Positions 38,848 to 49,735 of a stretch of 64,000 nucleotides of DNA are shown here, piece by piece. Location of the stretch: positions 1-64,000 of the forward strand of contig MZZL01000064.1 in the NCBI GenBank assembly GCA_002749535.1, in the 5' to 3' direction. This DNA is from Apophysomyces variabilis (taxonomy: Eukaryota > Mucoromycota > Mucoromycetes > Mucorales > Mucoraceae). The notes beneath the pieces are model-generated. The model was not told where the DNA came from. It searched no databases and saw only the letters and a program-made list of their open reading frames with translations. Positions within the stretch are counted from its first letter, which is position 1. Every line of letters begins with the position of its first letter. The translations under genes were made by a program, and so were the position numbers.

Positions 38848-39829
38848 ACTGCTACGTTGGATCTATTAGACAGAGATTGCGAAGTGGTATATGTTTCAAT
38901 TGGGAACGGCAATAACCTGTATGGGATCTGAATAACAACGAGAAGTGTAAATTAAGTTAAAAAATAAAAAAAGAAATAAGCGTCCCGCTTATATCTGGGG
39001 TTCCCTTTTTATAATTTTCGAGAAATTGCCGCAGCTCAAAACACCAAATGGTGGAACCACCTTTGCCATAATAAAATATAGAAAAAGAAGGCGTTTAAAA
39101 CAGTCAACTCCAATGGTAACTGTTTGTAGATTAGGGTAATAACGGTAATCATTTTCGCTGTTTAAGCGTTTAACATATCTTTCTCTTTGCGCAATGAGGT
39201 ACGTGGCTCCAAATTGCGGCAAAAATTGAAAGGTATTGTGGTGTGCACCCTACATATATTAAATAACCATAAGTTCCCCCTTTTGCTGCCGTCACGTTCC
39301 TGCGTTTAACTCGCAAACGAACTGTAGAAGTAGTTGAACGTAACCAATAGGCCACAGTTGGCTTATACAGTATTTCCCAAAAATAAATTTTGCAAAATAT
39401 AAACATCAAAGTCGCAATCTATTGGAAATGAAATTTACATATGGATCTGGCATTTGCTTGGTGGGAGATAGGTATGGCGTTGTTAGTTTTCGACAGTTAT
39501 GTAGAATTGTTCAGTTCGAGCTCTTATAACACGATGGTTAATGTGATTTGTTAGCGTCAAGCCCAGTTTCCAAAATGCGCCAAGTGAATTTGCTAGATGC
39601 GACTTTAATTTTCGGAAATAAAGTACAATGCTCTTACCAAGTCTAGACCAAACTTTGACTGCTCAGCGATTTACTGGCTTTTGCATGATTGGATGAAAAT
39701 ATTTGCGGTCAGACTACCCTTCTTTGCGTACAGTCGTGTCCAGGTTCACTATCTACCGAGATAGTTTATTTCAAACCACAGCAAGACGAATTTATTTAAA
39801 GAAGTGTTTCTCTATTTTTGCATCTAAAG
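38848..39829. other. Intergenic, AT-rich
   Basis: Upstream region of the minus-strand coiled-coil ORF and flank of the transposase fossil. Open frames at 38989-39222 and 39170-39409 (minus) show no domain. Confidence 0.45.
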
Positions 39830-40135
39830 AAAAATCTCTCAGCGCGTCTGACCCATCCTTGACAGTCTGAGCGCTTTACTTTTCGCGCTGCTTGAACAAT
39901 ACGCTCTTGAAGGTTATCGTCAACTTGTAGGGGCTCCCTTCTTACCCCAGCTTTCACTTTGGCCCAAAACTCTTCTATTGGGTTGAGAAAGGGAGAGTAG
40001 AGAGGAACATAGAGATATTTGTATCTCTTTCTTCGGCCAACTGCTTAACCTTGACTGGTGTATGGATGGGTACATTATCCATGACAAGATAGTACGCGTT
40101 CATTCCGTGGCAATCCAATCTTTTGTGATTCTTTA
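39830..40135 (-). pseudogene. Tc1/mariner-type DDE transposase remnant
   Basis: Minus-strand translation gives RLDCHGMNAYYLVMDNVPIH (second catalytic Asp in MDN) and then, after a one-base frameshift near 40,030, KRYKYLYVPLYSPFLNPIEE followed by FWAKVK. The YSPxLNPIExFW block holds the third catalytic acid of the Tc1/mariner/IS630 DDE_3 superfamily. The tail runs to about 39,830 (VQAARKVKRSDCQGWVRRAE). The first Asp and the HTH region upstream (to about 40,490) are not recognisable. The copy is frameshifted and N-terminally decayed, hence dead. Confidence 0.8.
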
Positions 40136-40877
40136 ATAGACCAAGTTTAAGATAAAATAGAAAAAAAAAAGAACATAACTACATGCAGGGAATATCAAAG
40201 TGGAATATAAGGCAATACAATTGAGCAGAACCGGAACTGGGTGCCATTGCCCTGACAGCTTCTAATACCATAACTGACACAAATGGATATGATAGCATCA
40301 ATGACGTATAGAAGCGAACGAAGAGGGTTTATTTCCTCTACAGATGTTCCATTCTGTTCCAGACTTTCTGTCAGACTGAGTCCCATTTTACTCTTGGGAG
40401 AATTGTTGTCTTATATCTGAATTGTTGTCATCCATAAGACATCCATCGATTTCTTATCCATGACTGTGATTTTTGGTTTCATTAATCACGTACAATTTAA
40501 AAGCGAAGGGACAACACCTTTTTGGCTCTTTGGCTCTGTTCTCCAAAAACATCCCCGGTATGTACTTCGCATTGATCATATGTACAGAATGACTGATACC
40601 CCTCTTCTGTAACCTTTAGCCTGCATGACCTCTGTCCCGAACCACCTTGGTTGTGTGAGTAAGCTCCCTGCACTCCACTTGGCAAGTGAAAAATAAATGT
40701 TGTTTATTTATGTACAGTGTTATTCATTATCTTCTTCTTCCAAGCCCTCGCCAGGTATTGCATCGCTTCAAGTCCTCTGCAGTGCGTTACACACAAACAG
40801 ACCGCTCATGGAAGCCGTGTCTCTTTCTCGTCGCCCCCACCGACACAGGTGCATGGCCGGCCCCTGTCTTTGGGCAG
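40136..40877. other. Decayed transposon flank / spacer
   Basis: May include the eroded N-terminal half of the transposase (a minus frame at 40195-40386) and cargo beside foldback repeat copy B (40,740-40,870, relatively GC-rich). No functional gene is supported. Confidence 0.35.
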
Positions 40878-41128
40878 GATTACCCTTCGGGGGTAAGTAA
40901 AAAAGATGTCAAGCTATCCTTCCATTTACTAACCATAAACATATTTTTTACGCTGCTCAAATGAATTTTGTGTCCACGGAAGGACCAAGTTGAGGTAAGT
41001 AAAATATATTTCCCGCATAATACATTTACTAATGACGCATATTTCTATCCCTTTTAGCGCAAACTTGATTCTTGCATGGACGCAAAATTTATTTAGAGTA
41101 GCGTAAAAAGTTGTTCAATAGACAGTAT
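40878..41128 (-). repeat. Foldback repeat, copy B (inverted relative to copy A)
   Basis: Reverse-complement relative of 22722-22978. It holds the block GGATTACCCTTCGGGGGTAA (about 40,878-40,897) and the inverted arms at about 40,943-40,992 and 41,060-41,109 (TTTTTTACGCTGCTCAAATG against AGAGTAGCGTAAAAA). It ends near TTCAATAGACAGTATAA, which matches the start of copy A. It is diverged but full length. Confidence 0.75.
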
Positions 41129-41184
41129 AATTAGTAGTACCTCCATTTGTTCTAATACAGGTAATAGTTTGTATCTTTTCGTTT

Positions 41185-41313
41185 ATCAGCAATGTACTAT
41201 TAGGGTGTAACAGGGAGTGGGTCATGACTTAGGTCACCAGTCAAATTGTGACCAGACTGAAATACTCAACAAAGACCGGCCATGATCCAGGGATCGTACA
41301 TTTTCAGAAACTC
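41185..41313 (+). repeat. Dispersed repeat, inverted copy of 1-140
   Basis: Near-identical reverse complement of the first ~125 bases of the window, directly next to foldback copy B. Non-coding. The high identity implies recent duplication or an active family. Confidence 0.8.
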
Positions 41314-42312
41314 TCTCTTCACAGTATCTCTGTGTGTGTCACTTCCACCTAAATCTAAATTCAGATAAGGTTAGGTGTATAAGGTTAAAAAAATATATAA
41401 AGAAAAGGGAACATAACAACAGGAATCCAAAGCAGACAACTGTGGATAAACTAATGATAATGTGAGCTTCATTCACCATTGTCTTCTTAATCTTCTTGGA
41501 GAAAAAAAGAAATGGAAGCTAAAAAACAAAGAGAAAGAACAGATCGAATTCAAACTATAGTAAGCTTCTGTTTGAATGGGTTATCTATTTAGCATTCGGT
41601 TAATCTGTAGTATAGCGTTTCTTCCACACACATGCCTATTGTCGTGTGCCAGCAAGAATTTGCAACACATCGCTGCCCTTATTAAACGCAAAATGGAATC
41701 AAATCATCAGTAGTTCGGGCTTTCAGTCATATACATTGACACTGATAAGCGAGGTGTTAAGCTTTTTAAATACCTTTTACAAAGTACCATAGCTTCACAT
41801 AATCAGAAATCTGGAAGCTGGCCGTATTTGGTTCTTTGAACTTGGAGAAAATCTCCTAGTTAAAGTTAAGTTTTTATTGACTTAGATAAGACAGTGTAGT
41901 AATGGCGGGGATATATCAACGAACCGGGTACGTTTTCCCCAAAATGGCTGTTCTTTATATAAAGATTGTAAATGTACTTCTTTTCCTTTCCTTTTTCCTT
42001 AAAAGTTTTTGATAACTAGATCTTTAAAAGGCTAGTGAAGCACTACATCGAACGTTCCAAATATTATCGTTCAACAGCAGTGCCTCCGAAGCATGTACCC
42101 CAGACTAACAGCAGGAAGATATCCCTCTAACGGTTGCAAGCAGTAGTGCTGATGCTATTGAGCCTGCATTATAGGAGTCGATTCAAAACTGTATGCGGGA
42201 CCATGAAGTTGTGGTGCATGCATTGGGTTTGAAAACGGAGATGCAGAGCTCTAACACAAAAGCGCAATATAAATCGAAACAGAAAGCAATTCATTATAAC
42301 GTGCTTACTATT
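41314..42312. other. Intergenic, AT-rich
   Basis: No coding region, RNA gene or further repeat seen. Confidence 0.5.
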
Positions 42313-43029
42313 TCATTCTTTATTTAAACCGTAGGACGCATTTTCTTGCTGAATTTTCTGTAGGTCTATCGTAGCGGTCAGCAGTACGCAGATGGTCACA
42401 TCGTAATCAAGGCAAAACTTAGTCTTGAAGAAGTGGTTTCCATACAAGGATATCCCAAAGAAAACGACGGTACACCTTAGCAATTTGGACATTTTACGGG
42501 GGATTCGTACGTAAAAGTTGATTGCCGTCTTTACTTTACTCAAACAGCGTTGAGATTACACTCACATCGGCATTCTTATGGGAAGGACTTGAAGATGTGG
42601 CAGCAGAGTAAAAATCACCCACAAGTCTATGAGAAAAAATACAATTACATCGACCGTTGATGGGGGCAATCCAAAAAGATTATACATGTGAAGTACCGCT
42701 CAATTTGTCCATGTATTACCTTTATGTAAACACGGAGGCGCGTTTACGCAACTGTATGAGATTTCTGTTGCAATGTACGATGTTACTGCGAACAGAGGCC
42801 ACGCGATTTCTGGAGCATGCAGGTCTTTGATTTTGAGATGGAAGGGTACAGCAAGTGCCCGGCTTTTATCGATCTTTTGATGCAAGGCTAAATCAACCCA
42901 ACCAACTGGAGCAATTATGCGGCCTGTATCCGACACAAAGACATTTAATTGTGTGCCTTTTCTGCTCTCGTACTTTGTTTTCTTCTTTCGCTGATACGTT
43001 GCAAGCGAACCTTTTCCATCTTTTTCCAT
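42313..43029 (-). CDS. Unrecognised small gene, divergent from the Fanzor-like gene
   Basis: Minus-strand exon 1 (from the ATG at 43029) opens MEKDGKGSLATYQRKKKTKY and continues LNVFVSDTGRIIAPVGWVDL to about 42,717. A frame at about 42,610-42,550 (FYSAATSSSPSHKNADV) and the frame 42543-42313 (NFYVRIPRKMSKLLRCTVVF ... ASYGLNKE) look like later exons, with a GTAATA donor near 42,716, an ATAG acceptor near 42,625 and a GTGAGT donor near 42,553. Phases do not all close, so the model is provisional. No family is recognised. It sits head to head with the large plus-strand gene, with a 455-bp shared upstream region, so it may belong to the same mobile element. Confidence 0.4.
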
Positions 43030-43484
43030 GAACCAAGATTGGTTGGATATAAAGGTAGTAAAAGGTAAGGAATAAAAGTGGGAGTGCGATCATGAATATT
43101 CAAGTCAGCTTAACCTTTATCCCTTGCTTCCCTGTGATTTTCTTTATTCGTATTGCCGCTTCTTTCTCAATAGCAATCACTATAACCTAGGTTCTTTATA
43201 CTTTGTATCCTTGGTCTTTCCCTTCTTTGCCAACCGTTATAAAGACTTGTCCATTTTTTCTCTGTTGTCCGAATCGAATTTTTCTCGTTATCTTCTTTCT
43301 CCTTTTCAACTACATGAGAGCTAGCCACGATAAATAAAGTGATAAAGTTTCAGTTTTTTTTTTATCAGAAAAGTTCGCAGTCCAATCTGTCAAGTGAAAA
43401 TTGGACAACAGTTCAGAGAACAATTCGCATATCACCTTTCCGTTCTACTTTTGAGAACTAGATCCAACATTTCTTGTATTTTTT
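43030..43484. promoter_or_regulatory. Shared upstream region of two divergent genes
   Basis: A 455-bp AT-rich divergent intergenic region with pyrimidine tracts and a T run near 43,356. A bidirectional promoter is inferred from gene orientation only. Confidence 0.35.
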
Positions 43485-46400
43485 ATGAACGAAATACAAT
43501 TACCTACACCACGCGGTAGCGCCAGAAGAAAAAGGAAAAGGCAAACAGAGCCTCAGATATCCTACGATCAAGCCAAAAATACCTTGCTTGGAGTACTTTT
43601 ACAGAAGTTGAAGAGTACTATAGCAAACGAACTGTGGAAAAATGAGACAAAAAATTCTAGAAAAACAAAGAAAGGAAAACAGTCTGCCAAAACAAAAGAA
43701 AAGAGACTGAAGGCTCAAGAAAAAAGGATGGATCGTTTGCGACAAGCTCTTGAAAAAGCAGACAGAATCCCTCGAGGAAGTTTTGAGGAAGCAGACAAAA
43801 AAGCGGGCGTCCCTAAAGGGACAATAGAGAAACAGATACGTTCTAGACTCTCGTCGTCCCATAAAACAGGCGAATTTTGGAGACAATGCGCGGTCGATAA
43901 CTTCGATGATGTCTTGGCTGTGGTCAAAGCTGAAGGAAAGCAGAACAGACCCAAAAAGAAAGATGAAGACTCGGATAACCTTTTCAGGACATGTACAGTT
44001 CCTTTGAAATCCGTACTGCGGCCGGATCTTGACGAAAATCTGAAAAGGATTTTTATGCACACGGTAGAGTCGACGTCCGTGCAAATGACGGATTATGTGT
44101 CCGACTTGGCAACTGTTGTACGTGCTACCATGTTGAAATACGTGTCAGTTTCCTTGTCTCTAGACCCAGCATCAGGTTCAGTGAAAGCTGAATTGGACCA
44201 AACATCAACTGGCTTCGATATCCGTACAGTTGTACCCAAAGAAAAATTACGTGACGAAAGTATGCTGGTAGATGACTATTTTGTACCTGTAGCCCCAATG
44301 CCAGATAATCTTTCGCAGTTTCTTGACGAGATGCCAGGCAGGCGAAACAACGATCTACTTTCCATGTTCAATGAGAACCATATCCAATTTCTGCACGGGT
44401 TATATTTTGGCACAAAAGGAAACGTGAGCAAAGAAAAACACTACTTATGGATGCAGTTCCATGATCAAACTCTTGACAATCAGCCTGTAATTCCCGATGG
44501 TCTTTGCAGGACGTCTCATTTTTACATGAAGCAATTTTCGACGAATTTAAAGAATATGTGGGCAGGATCTCTTTACAACAGAAGCATGAATCACTTATTG
44601 CGTGTTCTACTCCGTGTTAATCTTGCACCAAGGCGTGAAGAAAAAGTACGAGAAATCAGAGAGAAGGCAAAACTAGCAAGAGAAAAAGAAATCGAGCAGC
44701 AACAAGTGATCAAGTACCAATATCGGAAAAAAGCTATCAAAAGGAAATTAAAAAACGAGAAAAAGCAATTGCGAAACTTGAAGAAGCAGATCGAGCAGGA
44801 AGAAGAAGATGATATCTTGGTAAGGCTAGCCACGCGTGCGGCGACGTGTGCTGAGGCGATCGAACGGCTCGAAAACCAATTGCTGGCGCGATCGGAGTCC
44901 AGGTCCAACCCAAAATCAATAAAAGTAGAGCAAATGAACAACCGAGCGTCGGTTACAAAAGAAGAGGTAAACTTCATTATTGATTAGGATATATGCTTAC
45001 GTGGCAAAATAGGAGCAGCAAGCGAAGATTTTGATATCCCTCGGTGAAACACACATCGGTGTGTTCGAACAAATAGAAGAAGAACTGGAGGAGGAGGAGA
45101 AGGAGGAGACAAGTGAGCCAAGCAGGCGAAAGCTCGGTATCCTGCAAGCTATTACCAAAGCCCTCCTACAGTCAGATAAGATCAGCGGCCATGTAACAGT
45201 GGAAGATGTGCTAGCTACCTCTCATGCGGACGATGCATTTTCTCCTCAAGAAATCGATACCGTGGTGAATATCGCAAACGCATTAAGGCCGTACGTCATT
45301 AGGGGACAAATTGCTCCTTGTATACCGCTGCGTCTCAATTTCGTAGTATTGGCGAACGCTTTGCTCTGTTCGATTGGATATCAAGAGTTCACTGCTTCGA
45401 TATGTCCCACAATCAGCCCTGCTTCTGTTCACGCACTACCACTAGATGCAGTAGCCATGTATGAAATGTTTGGGTCAAGCTATGCCCAGCTTGATATTTA
45501 CAAGGCAGACGGCTCAGTGTTCACAAACAGAGACGAAGCAATAGCAGAAAAGCGAACAGTGATTGGATCGTTTTTCAACGTAGAGGCTATTGAAAAAACA
45601 TGCAAGGAGCGTGGGTTGGTACCACGCTGGCGCATCACAGTAACTCCGCAGAAAACAGCAATTATTGATGGTAACGTTTGTGAACAAAGAAGACCCATAG
45701 AATCACGGTACGAGGCGAGACGAAAGAAGTATTATAGGAAAAAGGAACCCTACGTCCAAGAGCCGAGCATCGAACAACAAAGCACGCCTGAGTTAGCAAA
45801 GACTCTCGATGATACAAAGAAGGATGTAAAAACTCTTGAAACGTTGAAATGTCAACACACCAAGCTTGTGAAAGAAGCCACGAAGTTAGTTGCAGGTTTG
45901 CGCTCTAGCTATCAGGAAAATCAAGCTATTTGTCAAAAGCGCATAAGGGACAAAAGAAAGGCAGACAAACATGAAAACGTTACTGAAAAGGAAGCAGCAT
46001 ATCAACAGCAGAAACTGAGCTATGAAGCTTTAAAAGCTGCAAAATTGAACTGGTCAAACCAACAAATGGCTTTGAATCAAGTACACGATCGGTTAGCAAA
46101 TGCAAGACGGAAGAAGTACAAGTTGGAACAGGTAACGTTGAATACAAACTTGCATCAACATAAAAGCGTATATTAATATACAGAATCGTACAGTTGGTGA
46201 AAGCGCATCAAAAGAAAAAAGGTAAAAGTCCTGCTGGCAGAAAAGAGAGAAAAAGCAAAGGAGAAGAAGACGAGAAAATGGAGGAAGCAGATGGTGATGA
46301 AGAAGATACCAAATACAAAAAAGAAAAGGAGAAAAAGAAGGACAATCACAACGATGATAACGACGAGGAGGATGAGGAGGAGGAGGAGGAGGAGGATAGC

Positions 46401-47474
46401 CTGTGCAGACCCCAAAGTGGGAGATGCCCCGGCTGTGAAGACAGCGTAGGCCGATCAGATCTTGGGCCACTTTTAGAAGATCAGAACAATGTACTGACGT
46501 TCAGTGGCACTGATTACGGTTTGCAAGTGCTGTCGACTACAGTGCCTATTACGAGACAAAGAGCAGATTTCCATTTACAGCTTTACAATCGATATTCGAT
46601 GCTGGGTGTCAATAACGTCAATGATCACGATGATGATATCGATGTCTCTCCTACTAACATGCTCCAGCTACCAAAGCCGATACGTATCACGGCAAAATCG
46701 CTCGATGAAAAAACACTTGCAAGGACATTCCGCAAGAAACGGNNNNNNNNNNNNNNNNNNNNNNNNNNNNNNNNNNNNNNNNNNNNNNNNNNNNNNNNNN
46801 NNNNNNNNNNNNNNNNNNNNNNNNNNNNNNNNNNNNNNNNNNNNNNNNNNNNNNNNNNNNNNNNNNNNNNNNNNNNNNNNNNNNNNNNNNNNNNNNNNNN
46901 NNNNNNNNNNNNNNNNNNNNNNNNNNNNNNNNNNNNNNNNNNNNNNNNNNNNNNNNNNNNNNNNNNNNNNNNNNNNNNNNNNNNNNNNNNNNNNNNNNNN
47001 NNNNNNNNNNNNNNNNNNNNNNNNNNNNNNNNNNNNNNNNNNNNNNNNNNNNNNNNNNNNNNNNNNNNNNNNNNNNNNNNNNNNNNNNNNNNNNNNNNNN
47101 NNNNNNNNNNNNNNNNNNNNNNNNNNNNNNNNNNNNNNNNNNNNNNNNNNNNNNNNNNNNNNNNNNNNNNNNNNNNNNNNNNNNNNNNNNNNNNNNNNNN
47201 NNNNNNNNNNNNNNNNNNNNNNNNNNNNNNNNNNNNNNNNNNNNNNNNNNNNNNNNNNNNNNNNNNNNNNNNNNNNNNNNNNNNNNNNNNNNNNNNNNNN
47301 NNNNNNNNNNNNNNNNNNNNNNNNNNNNNNNNNNNNNNNNNNNNNNNNNNNNNNNNNNNNNNNNNNNNNNNNNNNNNNNNNTTTTCTGCAGAGAGGATAA
47401 CGTTGCCACCATTTGATCCCAGCCATTTTGACGCTGGAATATCCAATATTGCCGATACCACCGTTCAAAGGTAA
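43485..47474 (+). CDS. Large Fanzor/TnpB-like (RuvC-type) protein, with assembly gap
   Basis: Three exons, 43485-44966, 45013-46131 and 46194-47474, are joined by phase-0 introns of 46 and 62 bp, giving about 1,293 codons with a 639-N gap (46743-47381) that keeps frame. Exons 1 and 2 are helical, Lys/Glu-rich and coiled-coil-prone, with a folded part around IGSFFNVEAIEKTCKERGLV and RWRITVTPQKTAIIDG. Exon 3 starts with a highly basic then highly acidic linker, then VLTFSGTDYGLQVLSTTVPI. GTDYG fits the GxDxG RuvC-I motif that carries the first catalytic Asp in TnpB, Cas12 and eukaryotic Fanzor nucleases. RuvC-II, the zinc ribbon and RuvC-III would fall in the gap; only a tail (LPPFDPSHFDAGISNIADT) is seen after it. 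Fanzors are RNA-guided DNA nucleases carried by eukaryotic transposons and expanded in Mucoromycota. The assignment is inference from motif, layout and setting. No stop or frameshift is visible outside the gap. Confidence 0.5.
46743..47381. other. Assembly gap (639 N)
   Basis: Run of undetermined bases inside exon 3 of the Fanzor-like gene. Its length is a multiple of three; whether it is a true or an estimated size is unknown. Confidence 1.
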
Positions 47475-48685
47475 CCGACATATTTAAAGTGTGGCAGCTT
47501 TAACAGCTAATATATCTTTACTATAGGTGCGTACAGTCGTCTTCAGAAAGCCACCATACTGGTAGGTGTTACTGTTAGTTATCTGCACAAGTAATTTGCT
47601 TATTTTATAAACAGGATGCGAAGGCCGGCATCTGTCGCTATGACGGACATATAACAGGTTTCTTTTTTTAAATTCAGTCTCATTGTGTGACTCACAACAA
47701 TGCCTATTATAGGAATTTGTTATACTATGGCAGCATCCGTTATAAAGTGCTCACAAATAAAGTAACTTAATAAGTTTTTTCGGAATACGTGCTATCTTCC
47801 TCTGTGATTCATATGCTATACCAGAAACGTTTCTTATTGTATTTGGCAACTATGAAATAACGTCAACCATATGTTGATGTTGTTATGGTACTACTGATTT
47901 GACCAGATCACTAAGCCTAGCTAAGTATGCTGCGCCGTATCTGAGCCGTTCCATCAAACAGTAACTCTCCCAACCTTTGTATACGACTCACCCAAAGTTC
48001 TCCATATGCTGCTTATTTACTAATGTTCAGCCGTATTGCAATAGGGATTAGTTTATTTATATAGGCAACATACAGCTCGTATGTCGTATAAGCTGAGAAT
48101 TCTTGATTTGATCCACACAAAGCTTGATGGGCTGTCAGAAGGCATTGGATGATTTCTGCTGATTCGAGCATCTTTATTTATGTTTTTTATCACAATATTT
48201 CCCATTTATAAGCAGAGAATGACCGACAGTAAAGCCACTGCTGTTATAGTCTGTTCTAGGAAAGATCTACTGAGAATAATATCTGAAATAAGCTATTGAG
48301 TCCTCGCAGATTGCTTTTAGGTAAAACCTTGTTGTGCTATATGTGTATAGAAAAAGGGACGGATAGAATCTTTTGAGACTGTTGGATATCTTTATTTCAT
48401 TCAACTTGTCTGCCTATTTATAATTATTTGATCTTATGCGGGATTTGTAATTAGTGAACGTTCTTCTCGGCGATAGGTGTATGATTTAGCTAAGTGTAAT
48501 AACTGCAGTAGAGCAGTGTCACCTTGTCTTCATCCTCGGTGATAGATCTCTGATTTAGAGAAGAGGTGTAGTCAGTGTTCCAAACTAGAGAAGTTCACTG
48601 TAAATGGAAACACGTTAATTCCGATCATCCTGTTCATGGAACACAAGTACTATGAAGTCACACTTCGACGGCGACGTATACCACA
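47475..48685. other. Spacer containing a presumed old LTR
   Basis: No gene is seen. The right end, up to 48,685, is probably the 3' LTR of the chromovirus fragment that follows: it ends CA directly before a polypurine-tract complement (TTACCCCCTTCC). The left LTR boundary could not be set because no second copy is present. Confidence 0.4.
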
Positions 48686-49010
48686 TTACCCCCTTCCAGG
48701 TTAGACATAACCGTTAAAACTGTAATAGTTTGTGAAGGTATTAATGGCGTGTACGTTTTGTTGGTCGTGTATTTGTCTGGTTTCTATTCAGACGTTTTTC
48801 GGAACGTGTGTTTGATGATGTGCGTGTCTGACGCGTTGTCTTGTTATTTGGTTTAGAACCAAGTCGTTCCCAGTAATCCATTATAGGCTTTGGACTGCTG
48901 AAGGAGTCTGGCTCCTGCCATGTGTCGTCCTTTTCATCATAGCCTTCCCATCTTACTCTGTAAATATAATTTCCCTTTGAAATTTCTTTGTGACCGACAA
49001 CAGCTTCAAC
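48686..49010 (-). mobile_element. 3' end of an old Ty3/gypsy chromovirus (chromodomain + PPT)
   Basis: Minus-strand translation from 49,010 gives VEAVVGHKEISKGNYIYRVR, then WEGYDEKDDTWQEPDSF and PIMDYWERLG, a chromodomain with its aromatic residues. A basic tail ends RPTKRTRH at the stop 48,741-48,743. A purine-rich tract (GGAAGGGGGTAA in sense) at 48,686-48,697 then marks the 3' LTR start. The same layout ends the intact chromovirus at 50.5 kb, but the sequences differ clearly, so this is a second, older family member. It is cut off at about 49,010, exactly where the hAT-type terminal repeats begin. Confidence 0.8.
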
Positions 49011-49014
49011 AATA

Positions 49015-49135
49015 GGGTTCCGTACGGTTCGGTTCTTCTCGGTTCTTCGGCAGAACCGAATCGAACCGTCATAGTGAAGGAACCGAACCGAACCGAACCG
49101 AGAAGAACCGAGGAACTGAGGAACCGAACCGAATT
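49015..49135 (+). repeat. Palindromic GGTTC/GAACC array at left end of hAT element
   Basis: Tandem CGGTTCGGTTCTTCTCGGTT on one side and its complement GAACCGAACCGAGAAGAACC on the other, about 40 bp apart, form a strong potential hairpin. Terminal and subterminal repeats of this kind are transposase binding sites in hAT elements. A related, decayed array lies at 57,628-57,760 on the other side of the transposase gene. Confidence 0.65.
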
Positions 49136-49735
49136 AATCAAACTATAACTTGGGAAAACGAGAAAAGGACTATATAGGAACCTTTTTACTGGAAAGCCAA
49201 GGAGTATAAAACCTGTATATAATGTGATTATTGTGAAAAGAGAATAACTTCTGTAGAAAATACAGTCATCGTAGTTCAAAAACTGTTTTACATTGAGATT
49301 AGCTTGGCATTTCACTCATTTCAGTTGGCTAAGATGAGCCTTGGTTTTGCGCTCTACTAATTCATTCAGATGATGAAATGAGCATTTCGTCATTAATGAA
49401 TTTCTATGGAGATGGTCGTAAATCAGGCAAATGGTATGCGCTGGACACGGTAAGTGAAATGACGTACGTACTGTATCCCTGTTTTGGCTTCGCGCAGTAG
49501 CAGCAAAAGGCCGTAGAAGTTACCCAAAATGGATAGCCGTAGGATCTGTTCAATGAGATCATCGGCCTTGCTCCTCTTTTAGAAAGACAGGCCGTATTAT
49601 CGTTTGAAGCAAAGCTGTCAACCTTTTAAGTACTTTAATTGTCAAAATGCCAAATTGACAAATAGTATAAATACTGAGAAGTCTCCTACAATAAAAAGTC
49701 AATATCTTTTTCAATACGATTTTCAGACACTTATA
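49136..49735. other. hAT 5' internal region
   Basis: AT-rich sequence between the left terminal array and the transposase start. A minus frame at 48953-49315 overlaps the array and is an artefact. No separate gene seen. Confidence 0.45.

Noticed and set aside
22722..41128. A single 18-kb transposon bounded by the two inverted foldback copies
   Set aside because: The interval holds conserved single-copy housekeeping genes and each copy is itself a full palindrome, so two independent insertions are simpler.
46300..46400. GGA/GAG repeat as a separate microsatellite feature
   Set aside because: It is the coding acidic linker of the Fanzor-like protein and stays in frame.
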